DNA from: Allobrachymonas denitrificans DSM 15123
GTDB lineage: Bacteria; Pseudomonadota; Gammaproteobacteria; Burkholderiales; Burkholderiaceae_C
Reading direction: 5' to 3'
Assembly (NCBI RefSeq): GCF_900110225.1
Contig: NZ_FOCW01000001.1
Coordinates: forward strand, 1,178,001 to 1,242,000
Length of the DNA stretch: 64,000 nt
The position numbers and the translations under genes are program-made. Below the pieces are notes generated by a model that saw nothing but the letters and a program-made list of their open reading frames with translations, made no database searches and was not told where the DNA came from. This document shows positions 18,744 to 28,195 of this stretch, piece after piece. Position 1 is the first letter of the stretch, and each line of letters starts with the position of its first letter.

Positions 18744-19861
18744 TGTCGGATGCGTTGAAGGACGGACCGGTCGCGCGCGTCTACCAGCGGGAGCTGGCCG
18801 CGCGCGGCTTCCAGAGTGATCCGGCACAGCTCCGCGCCATTGCGGCGCTGGAGCGTTGTGCCGACGAATGGACCCATTACAAGAGCAAGCGTTCCAGCAA
18901 GCTCAAGAAGATGTTCAACAACCCGCCAATTCCGCGCGGGGTCTACATGTATGGCGGCGTGGGTCGCGGCAAGAGCTTCCTGATGGATTGCTTCTTCGAA
19001 GCCGTGCCGATCAAGCGCAAGACACGCCTGCATTTCCACGAATTCATGCGCGAGGTGCATCGCGAACTCGGCAAGCTGCAAGGCACCGAGAACCCGCTGG
19101 ACGCACTCGGCAAGCAGATGGCCAGGCGCTTCAAGCTGATCTGCTTTGACGAATTCCATGTGGCTGACGTGACCGACGCCATGATCCTGCACCGCCTGCT
19201 GGTGGCGTTGTTCGAGAATGGCGTGGGCTTTGTCACCACCTCCAACTTCAAGCCGGATGACCTCTATCCCAATGGCCTGCACCGCGATCGCATCCTGCCC
19301 GCGATCGCTCTGCTGAACCAGCGGCTGGAGGTTCTGAATGTCGATAACGGCACCGACTATCGCCAGCGCACGCTGGAAAAGCTGCATCTGTACCTGACGC
19401 CGCTCACGCCCGAAACCGATGCCGAACTGAACGCGGCCTTCGACAAGCTGGTAACCGGCAAGGACGAAGAACCGGTGTTCCATCTGGCTTCGCGCCAGAT
19501 TCAGGCGCGCCGCCGAGCGGGTGATGTGATCTGGTTCGACTTCCGCGAGTTGTGCGGCAAGCCGTGTTCGCAGAACGACTACCTCGAGGTCGCGACGGAG
19601 TTCCATACCGTGGTGTTGTCCGGCGTTCCCGAGATGAACGAGAGCATGGCCTCGATTGCACGCCGTTTCACTCTGCTGGTGGACGTGCTGTACGATAGGC
19701 GGGTAAAACTTGTGATCTCCGCGGCCGTGCCGCCCGCACAGCTCTACACCAAGGGCATGCTGGCCCATGAGTTCGTGCGTACGGTGTCCCGGCTGGAAGA
19801 AATGCAGTCGGCCGAATACCTGGCGCTGGAGCATCGCGCGGTGGATATTTCCCTGACCTGA
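18743..19861 (+). CDS. zapE: Cell-division ATPase ZapE (AFG1-like)
   Basis: This 372-residue P-loop ATPase of the AFG1/ZapE family is known to act on the Z-ring during division under stress. Walker A is GGVGRGKS and Walker B is LICFDEFHV; the YMYGGVGRGKSFLMD and TTSNFKPDDLYPNGLHRDRILPAI segments are family hallmarks. The start overlaps the lpd stop by one base, so it is translationally coupled to the suc operon, a common Burkholderiales arrangement. Confidence 0.93.
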   Translation: MSDALKDGPVARVYQRELAARGFQSDPAQLRAIAALERCADEWTHYKSKRSSKLKKMFNNPPIPRGVYMYGGVGRGKSFLMDCFFEAVPIKRKTRLHFHEFMREVHRELGKLQGTENPLDALGKQMARRFKLICFDEFHVADVTDAMILHRLLVALFENGVGFVTTSNFKPDDLYPNGLHRDRILPAIALLNQRLEVLNVDNGTDYRQRTLEKLHLYLTPLTPETDAELNAAFDKLVTGKDEEPVFHLASRQIQARRRAGDVIWFDFRELCGKPCSQNDYLEVATEFHTVVLSGVPEMNESMASIARRFTLLVDVLYDRRVKLVISAAVPPAQLYTKGMLAHEFVRTVSRLEEMQSAEYLALEHRAVDISLT

Positions 19862-19874
19862 GGCATTTTCCTGC

Positions 19875-20342
19875 ATGCATTGTTTTCGGCACATTCCGGC
19901 CCGGTCCTGTCTGGCAGCAGTCGGGCTGGTGGCGCTGGCCTTTCTGGCTGGCTGTACCCCTCCCAAGCTGCCGACCCTCGAGGCAACGGTGGAGGAGGTT
20001 CCTTTTCTCGGGCAGCAGCTGACGCAGGAGCAGATTGCCGAATGGCGTGACAAGGTGGCGCAGCACCGTGCGGCCATCGAAGCGCGCCATGCAACGGAAA
20101 AGGTGGAGTGCTATCAGCGCTTCTTCGTCAACCGCTGTCTGGCAGAGAGCCGCACGGCTTACCGGCTTGAGGAAAGTGTGCTGCGCAAGCAGGATCTGGA
20201 ACTCAACCGTCAGGAACGCCTGCTGAAGGAAATTGATCGCCAGCTGCGCATCCAGCAGAATGCGCAGGATGCCGCGTCGGCTGCCGCTGCCCTGACCGTT
20301 CCCCCGGCGGCTGCGCCTGCCGCTTCGGCTCCTCCGCGTTGA
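19875..20342 (+). CDS. Small putative lipoprotein of unknown function
   Basis: A 155-residue protein with a signal peptide and lipobox FLAGC, lipidated on C27. The mature part is charged and probably helical or coiled-coil (about 45-135), with two further cysteines in ECYQRFFVNRC that could form a disulphide in the periplasm. An Ala/Pro tail follows. It lies 13 bp after zapE and may be co-transcribed. I do not recognise a functional family. Confidence 0.75.
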   Translation: MHCFRHIPARSCLAAVGLVALAFLAGCTPPKLPTLEATVEEVPFLGQQLTQEQIAEWRDKVAQHRAAIEARHATEKVECYQRFFVNRCLAESRTAYRLEESVLRKQDLELNRQERLLKEIDRQLRIQQNAQDAASAAAALTVPPAAAPAASAPPR

Positions 20343-20400
20343 ACGGACAGGCGCTCCCCGGGCAGCGGTCGCTCCGCACATTATTGTTCTCTTTCCTCTC

Positions 20401-21108
20401 ATGGCCGACATCACCACCCATTACCAGGACCACAGCTTGCTGATTCGCGTCAGCGACGCCATCCATGGGGCTTCGGCCCCGGAACTGTTCGTCAATCTGG
20501 TCGAGATCCTGAGTGAGGCCGAACGCAGCGAGGATGTCCGCAGCATTGTGTTGGCAGGGTACCAAGGCTTTCTGCCTACACTGGAGTTGCCGGCAGCGCT
20601 GTCGGCGGCCGATGCGCAGGCCTGGATCGAAGGCTGGCACTCCGTGCTGGATGCAGTGGATACGGGCAGCAAGCCGGTGACAGCCGTGCTGGAGGGGGGT
20701 GTCTCTGCCATGGGGTTCGCACTGGCGCTGGCCTGTGAGCGCGTTGTGGCCAGCCGGTCGTTGCGCCTGCTGCTGGAATCGGGGCAGAACGGAGTGGGGT
20801 CCGGCCTGAGCTGGTTTCTGGGTCAGCGGGTTCCGCAGGCTCTCGCGAGCCAGATCCTGTTCGGCAGCGTGGCGCCGGTGCAGCCCGAGCGTCTGTTGCA
20901 GGCAGGCCTGGTGGGCATGTTGACGGAGCAGGGCGAAGCGCTGGATCATGCCTTGGCCGATGCTGCCTGCCTGAACCGGCATGCGCCGCAAACCGTGCAA
21001 CTGGCACGTGAACTGCTGCGTCAGGCGCCGACCCAATCCCTGCACGCCCAGCTGGAGGCAGAGCGCCACTTGCTGTGGAAGCTCCAGCGCCAGTCATCCG
21101 GCCGCTGA
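20401..21108 (+). CDS. Divergent enoyl-CoA hydratase/isomerase (crotonase-fold) protein
   Basis: The 235-residue protein follows the crotonase fold: the segment GGVSAMGFALALACERVVAS matches the oxyanion-hole helix region. The first oxyanion motif, normally (G)xFxAGADL, is replaced by GYQGFLPTLELP. Of the two usual catalytic glutamates only one candidate (in LLLESGQNGVG) is seen. It is therefore either a catalytically altered member or a structural homologue. Its stop overlaps the ATG of the next helicase gene by one base, so the two are translationally coupled, which is odd for a lipid-metabolism enzyme. Confidence 0.75.
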   Translation: MADITTHYQDHSLLIRVSDAIHGASAPELFVNLVEILSEAERSEDVRSIVLAGYQGFLPTLELPAALSAADAQAWIEGWHSVLDAVDTGSKPVTAVLEGGVSAMGFALALACERVVASRSLRLLLESGQNGVGSGLSWFLGQRVPQALASQILFGSVAPVQPERLLQAGLVGMLTEQGEALDHALADAACLNRHAPQTVQLARELLRQAPTQSLHAQLEAERHLLWKLQRQSSGR

Positions 21109-23255
21109 TGTCCGATTGTTTGACACCGGCAGGGAGCAACTCCGGACAAGAAGTGGCGCAGAGCACACTGGAACAGCAGGTGCTGGACTTTTTTGCGCCT
21201 GGCGGGCCATTGGCCGAGCATGACCCTCATTATCGCGAGCGTAGCGGGCAACGGCACATGGCGCTGGCGGTCGCGCGCGCCATCGTGGAACACGATGCAC
21301 TGGTAGTCGAGGCGGGCACGGGGGTTGGCAAGACCTTCGCCTATCTGGTGCCGGCATTGCTGGCCGGTGAGCGCGCGCTGGTTTCCACGGCAACCAAGAC
21401 CCTGCAGGACCAGCTGTTCACACGGGATCTGCCCTATCTGGCCAATCTGCTCGGCTTGCCGCTGCGGCTGGCCCTGCTGAAAGGGCGGGGCAGCTATTTA
21501 TGCCTGCACCGGCTGCATCAGGCGAGACATACGGTCCTGCGCTCCGATGGCGCCTTGCTTCACACCATCAGCCGCATCGAACGGTTCGCGCAATCCACCC
21601 GCACGGGTGACCTGTCGGAGCTGGAAGGGCTCGACGAACGCTCTCCGGCCATCCCGCTGGTGACCTCCACGCGTGACAACTGCATTGGCAGCACCTGCGA
21701 TCACTTCAGGCAATGTCACGTCAATGTGGCCAGGCGCGAAGCTCTGGCGGCGGATGTGGTGGTCGTCAATCACCACCTGTTTTTTGCCGATCTGGCTGTG
21801 CGCGAATCGGGCATGGCTGAGCTGTTGCCCTCCGTGCATACCGTGATCTTTGACGAGGCGCATCAACTGAACGAGATTGGCACCCAGTTCATGGGCATGC
21901 AGCTGGGCAGCGGTCATGTGCTCGATCTGTGTCGTGATCTGCTGGCGACCGGGATGCAGTCGGCACGCGGTCTGGCGGACTGGCAGACGCTGGCACGCCA
22001 GCTTGAGCAAGCGGCGCGTGAACTGCGCCTGGTGGTGGGCCAGCGCCCTGCAGGCACCAAGCTGCGTTGGACGGAGTCCGTGCCGGATACGCTGAACCCC
22101 GACGAATGGCCGGGCGCGCTGCGGGCACTGCGTACTGCACTCGAGGATGCGGCTTCGGCTCTGGACATGATGTCCGAACTCGGCCCGGATTTCGTGCGCC
22201 TGCATCAGCGGGCCACCGCCATGCAGGAACGCATCGATCTGTTCCAGCAACCCTGCCCGCCAGATGCCGTGCGTTGGCTCGACGTTTCGGCTCAGCTGCG
22301 TCTGGTGCAATCTCCGCTCGATATTGCAGAGACGGTTCGCACGCGGATGCTCAAGCGCAAACAGTTGCCTGTTCAGGAGAGGGAGCCGGAATCCGCCTGG
22401 GATGAACCTCAAGTAATACATGAAGTTCAATCCGAGAAATTACATGATGATCATCGCATAAAACAGGGTAGAACCTGGATTTTTACCTCTGCGACGCTTG
22501 GTGATGAACCTCAATTGCGCTGGTTTACCGAGCCGTGCGGCATGCAGGATGTCGCAACGCTGCAGGTGGAAAGCCCGTTTGCCTACGCTACCCACGCCTC
22601 GGTCCATGTTCCCCCTGATTTGCCTCTGCCCAATGCGCCAGAGCATCCGGCCGCCGTGGCCAGGCTGGTGGCGGAGGCTGCCAGCCAGATTGGCGGCCGT
22701 ACGCTGGTGCTGACCACGACCTTGCGCAGTCTGCGTGTTATCGGCGAGGCGCTGCGACGCCGTTTCGAGGGCGGTGACAGCATCGAGGTGCTGGTGCAGG
22801 GAGAGTCGACCAAGCGTCGCCTGATAGAGCGCTTCCGTCTGGGCGACGATGAGGGACGCCTGCCTGGATGCATCCTGGTGGCGTCAGCCTCCTTCTGGGA
22901 AGGGGTGGATGTGCCGGGAGACGGCCTGCAACTGGTGGTGATCGACAAGCTGCCGTTCCCGCCACCGCAGGACCCCTTGGTGGAAGCGCGTTCGCGCCGG
23001 CTGGAGCTGGAAGGACGCAGCCCGTTCCGTGATTATTTTCTGCCGGAAACGGCCGTGATGCTCAAGCAGGGAGCAGGGCGACTGATCCGGCGCGAAAACG
23101 ATACCGGGGTCCTGATCGTGTGCGACCGGCGCCTGCTGCAGATGAGCTATGGCAATCGCCTGCTCAAGGCATTGCCGCCCATGCGCAGGCTTGCCAGCCG
23201 CGAAGAGCTGGATGCCGCGCTGCAGGCCATGGCCTGCAGGCACGGGAAGGACTGA
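21108..23255 (+). CDS. DinG/YoaA (XPD-type) Fe-S DNA helicase
   Basis: This 715-residue superfamily 2 helicase has Walker A at residues 68-76 (EAGTGVGKT) and a DEAH box at 249-252. The XPD/DinG 4Fe-4S cysteine pattern lies between them: one Cys in GSYLCLHR, then DNCIGSTC and FRQC. Helicase motifs WIFTSATL, SFWEGVDVPG and the C-terminal QGAGRLIRR complete domain 2. It should unwind 5'-3' in repair or R-loop/G4 processing. The start at 21108 overlaps the previous stop (TGATG). A patch at 22401-22490 is far AT-richer than the rest of the gene. It converges on bamD with no spacer. Confidence 0.9.
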   Translation: MSDCLTPAGSNSGQEVAQSTLEQQVLDFFAPGGPLAEHDPHYRERSGQRHMALAVARAIVEHDALVVEAGTGVGKTFAYLVPALLAGERALVSTATKTLQDQLFTRDLPYLANLLGLPLRLALLKGRGSYLCLHRLHQARHTVLRSDGALLHTISRIERFAQSTRTGDLSELEGLDERSPAIPLVTSTRDNCIGSTCDHFRQCHVNVARREALAADVVVVNHHLFFADLAVRESGMAELLPSVHTVIFDEAHQLNEIGTQFMGMQLGSGHVLDLCRDLLATGMQSARGLADWQTLARQLEQAARELRLVVGQRPAGTKLRWTESVPDTLNPDEWPGALRALRTALEDAASALDMMSELGPDFVRLHQRATAMQERIDLFQQPCPPDAVRWLDVSAQLRLVQSPLDIAETVRTRMLKRKQLPVQEREPESAWDEPQVIHEVQSEKLHDDHRIKQGRTWIFTSATLGDEPQLRWFTEPCGMQDVATLQVESPFAYATHASVHVPPDLPLPNAPEHPAAVARLVAEAASQIGGRTLVLTTTLRSLRVIGEALRRRFEGGDSIEVLVQGESTKRRLIERFRLGDDEGRLPGCILVASASFWEGVDVPGDGLQLVVIDKLPFPPPQDPLVEARSRRLELEGRSPFRDYFLPETAVMLKQGAGRLIRRENDTGVLIVCDRRLLQMSYGNRLLKALPPMRRLASREELDAALQAMACRHGKD

Positions 23256-24086
23256 TTACCAGAGTTTCCAGAAGGACTTGCGCTGCGCGGCGTAGCCTTT
23301 TTCGAGATAGCGGCTTTCCGGGAAGTTCTGGGCCAGCACGCGCTGGGCATCGTCACGGGGCTGCTCCAGACCCAGACGGTCGTAGGAACTCATCAGGATG
23401 GCCAGTGCCTCTTCCTGGGCAGGGGTGCCCTGGTAATTGCTGATGGTGGATTGGGCACGGTTGGCAGCGGCCACATAGGCGCCGCGCTTGAAGTAGTAGG
23501 AGGCAATCGCCACTTCCGACTTGGCCATGGCATTGACGATGTACGTCATGCGCTTGCGGGCGTCAGCCGAATAGCGGGAATCGGGGAAGCGCGTGACCAG
23601 TTCGCGGAAGGCCTCGAACGAGTCCTTGGCGGCCTGCATGTCTCGCTCGGCCAGATCCTGCGTGCTCAGGAAGGTCAGCCAGCCTTCCTTGTTGTTGAAG
23701 TTGACCACGCCCTTCATGTACATGGCGTAGTCCAGCGCCGGACTGGAGGGGTTGAGGCGGATGAAGCGGTCAAGCGTGGCACTGGCTTCGGCAATGTCGC
23801 CATTCTGGAATTGCGCATAGGCCTTTTCCAGTTGGGCTTGCTGGGCCAGCGGCGTACCCGCCGCGCGACCTTCCAGGATGTCGTAAAGCGGGATGGCCTG
23901 GTCGAGCGAGCCGGAACTGCTCTCGCTGCGGGCTTCGCTGTAGATCTTGTTGGGGCTCCAGCTGGAGGTTTTCTCCTGCAGTGTGGGCGGAGAGGAGCAT
24001 GCGGACAGCAGCACTGCCATGCAGCCGGCCAGCAGGGCCGGACGGTAAACGCGGGATAATGAACCGGTATGCATTGTTTTTTGCAT
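23256..24086 (-). CDS. bamD: Outer-membrane assembly lipoprotein BamD (ComL)
   Basis: This essential BAM-complex lipoprotein helps insert beta-barrel proteins. The signal peptide ends in lipobox LLSAC, lipidated on C30, followed by TPR-like repeats (YSEARSESSSGSLDQAIPLYD, LEKAYAQFQNGDIAEA, and so on) through about 270 residues. The frame is open to a TTG at 24110; I prefer the ATG at 24086, though an ATG at 24074 is equally compatible with the signal peptide and neither has a good ribosome site. A consensus promoter lies just upstream. Confidence 0.92.
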   Translation of the reverse strand: MQKTMHTGSLSRVYRPALLAGCMAVLLSACSSPPTLQEKTSSWSPNKIYSEARSESSSGSLDQAIPLYDILEGRAAGTPLAQQAQLEKAYAQFQNGDIAEASATLDRFIRLNPSSPALDYAMYMKGVVNFNNKEGWLTFLSTQDLAERDMQAAKDSFEAFRELVTRFPDSRYSADARKRMTYIVNAMAKSEVAIASYYFKRGAYVAAANRAQSTISNYQGTPAQEEALAILMSSYDRLGLEQPRDDAQRVLAQNFPESRYLEKGYAAQRKSFWKLW

Positions 24087-24121
24087 GGAATAGGGCTTTG
24101 TGGCAGTCAAGTACTCGAACG

Positions 24122-24149
24122 ATTATAGCCAGCTCCCTGTCACTGCTAA
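24122..24149 (-). promoter_or_regulatory. Predicted sigma-70 promoter of bamD
   Basis: Read on the minus strand, TTAGCA (24144-24149) and a perfect TATAAT (24122-24127) are separated by 16 bp. The predicted start is near 24115, about 29 nt before the preferred ATG. The divergent rluD starts about 90 bp away. Confidence 0.65.
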
Positions 24150-24209
24150 GCCATGAATTTGCAAGCGTTTGCGGGACTGCCCGCAGGGCCCGGAAAGACG
24201 GGTTGACGC

Positions 24210-25310
24210 ATGCAAGGCCGGGGTGGTTCCATGCCTCCGATACGGATTTTTCCCTTGCTTCCTGATCTGAATGACCCGGTCGACGAGACCACCTTGCCAG
24301 GCACGGCAGGAGGCGACGAGCCTTCGCTGGATGCCGAGGAAGAAACGCGCGAACTTCAGGTGGATGCTGCCTCAAGCGGACAGCGCCTGGACCGCTTCCT
24401 CGCTGGTACCGTCACCGAGTTTTCGCGCAGCTATCTGCAGCAGCTGATCGAAGCCGGACTGCTGACCCGCAATGGTCAGCCCTGCAGCAAGGCGGCCACC
24501 AAGCTGCGCGCGGGGGATCGGCTGGCACTGGTATTGCGCGCCACGGCCCAGTCGCAGGCCTTTGTCGCGCAGGACATCCCGCTGGACATCGTCTACGAGG
24601 ACGCCCACCTGGCCATCGTGAACAAGCCGGCAGGCATGGTGGTGCACCCGGCCGCCGGCAACTGGAGCGGCACCTTGCTGAACGCACTGCTGCACCGCTA
24701 TGCGGAAGCGGCCCAGGTGCCGCGTGCCGGCATCGTGCACCGGCTCGACAAGGATACGAGCGGGTTGATGGTGGTGGCGCGTGACCGCAGCACCATGGAT
24801 CGCCTGGTGGGGCAGATTGCGGCACGCGAGGTCAAACGCGAGTACTGGGCGTTCGGACAGGGACACTGGAAACGGGGCTCGGAACAGGTCTGCAGCGTGG
24901 ACGCTGCCATCGGACGCGATCCGCGCAACCGCCTGCGCATGGCAGTGGTGGATTTGTCGCATCAGGCAGGCAAGACGGCGCGCACCGATATCCGTCTCGT
25001 GGGCAACAGCACGGCGCAAGGACATAAGGCCTGCTGGGTGCATTGCCAGCTGCACACCGGGCGTACCCACCAGATCCGGGTGCATATGCAGCATCTGGGC
25101 CACCCCTTGCTGGCCGATGCCACTTATGGCGGCGCCGCGGCCTGGGGCATGCAGCGGCAGGCCCTGCATGCCTTCCGCCTCTCGCTCACGCATCCGGTCA
25201 CGGGGCAGCCCTTACAATGCGTGGCACCTTTGCCTGCCGACATGCATGCAGCGCTGCTGGCCATGGGGCTGCAGCCCCTGGCTCCCGACTCCCTGATCGC
25301 CCATCCATGA
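24210..25310 (+). CDS. rluD: 23S rRNA pseudouridine synthase RluD
   Basis: RluD-type pseudouridine synthase (366 residues) for helix 69 of 23S rRNA. It has an N-terminal S4 domain ([13 protein letters not shown] through about 115) and the catalytic domain with D180 in [15 protein letters not shown]. The ARTDIRLV and [12 protein letters not shown] motifs are also present. The first about 48 residues are acidic and unconserved; an alternative ATG at 24231 would drop seven. The stop overlaps the scpB start (ATGA), so translation is coupled. Confidence 0.92.
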   Translation: MQGRGGSMPPIRIFPLLPDLNDPVDETTLPGTAGGDEPSLDAEEETRELQVDAASSGQRLDRFLAGTVTEFSRSYLQQLIEAGLLTRNGQPCSKAATKLRAGDRLALVLRATAQSQAFVAQDIPLDIVYEDAHLAIVNKPAGMVVHPAAGNWSGTLLNALLHRYAEAAQVPRAGIVHRLDKDTSGLMVVARDRSTMDRLVGQIAAREVKREYWAFGQGHWKRGSEQVCSVDAAIGRDPRNRLRMAVVDLSHQAGKTARTDIRLVGNSTAQGHKACWVHCQLHTGRTHQIRVHMQHLGHPLLADATYGGAAAWGMQRQALHAFRLSLTHPVTGQPLQCVAPLPADMHAALLAMGLQPLAPDSLIAHP

Positions 25311-26089
25311 ACTCCGCACAAGCCAAACGCATCCTCGAGACCGCGCTGATCTGTGCGCAGCAGCCCTTGACGCTGCGCGACATGCGCACGCTGTTCGAGG
25401 ACGCCCTGGGCGCCGACACGCTGCGCCAGTTGCTGCATGAACTGGCCCAGGAGTGGGAGCAGAAGGGCGTGGAACTGGTCTGTGTGTCCAGCGGCTGGCG
25501 TTTTCAGAGCCGGCCCGAGATGCGCCCGTTTCTGGATCGTTTGCATCCCGAAAAACCGCCGCGCTACACGCGTGCCACGCTGGAAACGCTGGCCATCATT
25601 GCCTACCGCCAGCCGGTCACGCGCGGCGACATCGAGGACATTCGCGGCGTCACGGTCAATTCGCAGCTGATCAAGCAGCTGGAAGACCGTGGCTGGATCG
25701 AAACCATCGGCTATCGCGAGACGGCCGGGCGTCCCGCCTTGCTGGCTACCACGCGCCAGTTTCTGGACGACCTGGGGATCGCATCGCTCGACCAGCTGCC
25801 GGCGCTGGAGGATATCGACCAGAGCGCGGTGTTTGCCCAGCTGGACTCCCTCGAAAGCCCCCAGCCAGCTGGCGAACAGGTTGCAGGCGCTGCGCAGGAC
25901 CAGCCAGAACTCGACATGCCTGTGGTGGCTGCGCCAATCGAGGGCCTTACGCAAGCGCCGGAAGTTGCTCCCGGGGCCGATGCAGGCGACAATACGCCAC
26001 TACAGCAATTTGCAACTCCGGTGCCGGACCGTTCGCCTGCCGCGCCGATGTCCCCCGATTCCGGGGTGGCCGACGCAGAGTCGGCCTGA
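25307..26089 (+). CDS. scpB: Chromosome segregation and condensation protein ScpB
   Basis: ScpB is the winged-helix kleisin partner of the SMC-ScpAB complex. The conserved core is residues 1-165 ([52 protein letters not shown]). Residues 166-260 form a low-complexity acidic/Pro-rich tail. The start overlaps the rluD stop by 4 bp. scpA is not adjacent, but scpB next to pseudouridine synthases is a common arrangement, matching rluD and rluB here. Confidence 0.92.
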   Translation: MNSAQAKRILETALICAQQPLTLRDMRTLFEDALGADTLRQLLHELAQEWEQKGVELVCVSSGWRFQSRPEMRPFLDRLHPEKPPRYTRATLETLAIIAYRQPVTRGDIEDIRGVTVNSQLIKQLEDRGWIETIGYRETAGRPALLATTRQFLDDLGIASLDQLPALEDIDQSAVFAQLDSLESPQPAGEQVAGAAQDQPELDMPVVAAPIEGLTQAPEVAPGADAGDNTPLQQFATPVPDRSPAAPMSPDSGVADAESA

Positions 26090-26240
26090 TTTCCTTTTCT
26101 GTTGCCTCGTTGCCCATCCTGATGCAGCCAGGCCAGGCCTTATCTTCTCAGCAAGTGAATGCCGGTCGTTCCGGATTTGCCCGCCCGATTTTCTGTGACT
26201 GTCCCTGTGGCCTTGGCCGCATGGATTTCCATTTGTTTTC

Positions 26241-27614
26241 ATGACCATGACTTCCACTTCCTCGCAACACCCCGATCCGCAACCGAACGAGGAGGGCGGC
26301 CGCCCTGCGGACGCCGCTGGCGACGCGAATCCGGCTGGTGACAAGCCGCGCCGCCGTCCGGCGCGCAAGCCTGTGTCGGCTTCTGCTGGCGCGCGGGGTC
26401 GCGGCAAGCCGCGTCAGCCGAGCGAGCGTCGTGCCCCCGAGGCGGAAGTGCCTGCGCAGGAAAAGCAGCTGCCGACTCCGGAACAGAGCCATGCGGAGGG
26501 CGAACAGCCTGAAGACCTGTTTGCAGCCGTCGTGTCCGGCGAATTCGACAGCAGCGACGAGGGGGAGGCCGAGCGCCCCGCCAAGCGTGTACTGTTGCCG
26601 CAGCCGGATGCTCCCAAGCTGCACAAGGTGCTGGCCCAGGCCGGCCTGGGTTCGCGCCTGGAAATGGAGCAACTGATCACCGAAGGCCGCATTTCCGTCA
26701 ACAACGAGCCGGCGCACGTGGGTCAGCGCATCCAGTTTGGCGATGTGGTCAAGATCAATGGCAAGCCGATCCGCCTGCGCATTGCACCGCCGCCGCCGCG
26801 CGTGATTGCTTACCACAAGCCGGTGGGCGAACTGGTCACGCATGACGATCCGCAGAACCGTCCCACGGTGTTCCGCAAGCTGCCGCGCCTGCCCCAGGGC
26901 AAGTGGCAGTCTGTCGGCCGCCTGGATCTGAACACCGAAGGCCTGTTGCTGATCACCAGCTCCGGCGAACTGGCCAACCAGCTGATGCATCCGCGCTTCG
27001 GCCTGCAGCGCGAGTACGCCGTGCGCGTGCTCGGCGCCCTGAGTGACGAGGAAAAGCAGACCCTGCTGGATGGCGTGCAGCTGGAGGACGGCCCGGCACA
27101 GTTCGGCAGTGTCGAGGAGGGCGGTGGCGAAGGCGCCAACTGCTGGTACCGCGTGACGATCTCCGAAGGCCGCAACCGCGAGGTGCGCCGCATGTTCGAG
27201 GCAGTCGGCCATGCCGTCAGCCGCCTGATCCGTATCCGCTACGGCGCCATGGCGCTGCCGCGCAACCTGCGCCGCGGCCACTGGATCGAGCTGGGTGACC
27301 GCGACGTCAAGGCGCTGATGGCCCTGGTCGGCATGAAGGATCCGGGCCGCGCCGTGCAGGAGCGTCAGGAAGTGCAGACGCGCCGTCGCAGTCCTGACCG
27401 CGGTGGTGCCGGCAAGAAGCGCCCGTCGCTGCCGTCTGCAGGCCGCGCGTCGTCTGCGCCGGGGCGTTCTCCCCGTTCCGTCTCCCAGCCCGATCCCATG
27501 CAGACCTCCTTTGGCTACATGGATGGTCGCGGAGCCGGCCGTGGCGGCAAGGGCGGCGGTGGCCGCAGCGCTCCCGGTGGCTGGATGGGGCAGGGCAGCA
27601 AGCGCCGCAAGTAA
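26241..27614 (+). CDS. rluB: 23S rRNA pseudouridine synthase RluB-type with long disordered tails
   Basis: RsuA/RluB-family pseudouridine synthase (457 residues). The S4 domain begins near residue 123 ([14 protein letters not shown]) and the catalytic segment is [13 protein letters not shown] with the family aspartate; [13 protein letters not shown] is a later signature. The core is flanked by about 115 residues of basic/acidic low complexity at the N-terminus and about 80 Gly/Arg/Ser-rich residues at the C-terminus, likely disordered RNA-binding extensions. The 151 bp before it contain no other gene. Confidence 0.9.
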   Translation: MTMTSTSSQHPDPQPNEEGGRPADAAGDANPAGDKPRRRPARKPVSASAGARGRGKPRQPSERRAPEAEVPAQEKQLPTPEQSHAEGEQPEDLFAAVVSGEFDSSDEGEAERPAKRVLLPQPDAPKLHKVLAQAGLGSRLEMEQLITEGRISVNNEPAHVGQRIQFGDVVKINGKPIRLRIAPPPPRVIAYHKPVGELVTHDDPQNRPTVFRKLPRLPQGKWQSVGRLDLNTEGLLLITSSGELANQLMHPRFGLQREYAVRVLGALSDEEKQTLLDGVQLEDGPAQFGSVEEGGGEGANCWYRVTISEGRNREVRRMFEAVGHAVSRLIRIRYGAMALPRNLRRGHWIELGDRDVKALMALVGMKDPGRAVQERQEVQTRRRSPDRGGAGKKRPSLPSAGRASSAPGRSPRSVSQPDPMQTSFGYMDGRGAGRGGKGGGGRSAPGGWMGQGSKRRK

Positions 27615-27754
27615 TCCCGCAATCCGTCGCGCAAGTCCCGTCCTTTGGCACTTGCGCGCGCTAAAATACAACGTTTGCACATGCAGGGAGGCAGAGGCCG
27701 CCGTGCGTGTGCAAATCATCCACGAATCCTCATAACCGACCCACAGGAAATACC

Positions 27755-28180
27755 ATGGCAATCGAACGCACGCTCTCCATCATCAAGCCCGACGCAGTGG
27801 CCAAAAACGTTATCGGCCAGATCTACGCCCGCTTCGAAGGCGCCGGCCTGAAGGTCATCGCTGCCAAGATGGCGCACCTGTCCCGCGGCGAAGCCGAGCA
27901 GTTCTACGCTGTGCACAAGGAGCGTCCCTTCTTCAAGGATCTGGTGGACTTCATGGTTTCCGGTCCCGTCATGATCCAGGTGCTGGAAGGCGAAGGCGCC
28001 ATTGCCAAGAACCGTGAGCTGATGGGCGCTACCGATCCCAAGAAAGCCGACAAGGGCACCATCCGCGCCGACTTCGCCGACAGCATCGACGCCAACGCCG
28101 TGCACGGCTCCGACGCCCCCGAAACTGCTGCTGTGGAAGTGTCCTTCTTCTTCCCGGGCATGAACGTCTACTCCCGTTAA
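27755..28180 (+). CDS. ndk: Nucleoside diphosphate kinase
   Basis: NDK (141 residues) moves the gamma-phosphate from ATP to NDPs through phosphohistidine H117 in NAVHGSD. The N-terminal [12 protein letters not shown] and the full length are typical. A ribosome site ACAGGAA precedes the ATG at 27755. It opens the ndk-rlmN-pilW-rodZ-ispG-hisS run, with 15 bp to rlmN. A TAAAAT at 27662-27667 may be its -10, next to an 8-bp inverted repeat (27629-27636 with 27650-27657). Confidence 0.96.
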   Translation: MAIERTLSIIKPDAVAKNVIGQIYARFEGAGLKVIAAKMAHLSRGEAEQFYAVHKERPFFKDLVDFMVSGPVMIQVLEGEGAIAKNRELMGATDPKKADKGTIRADFADSIDANAVHGSDAPETAAVEVSFFFPGMNVYSR

Positions 28181-28195
28181 TCGGAGTTCGCGACC

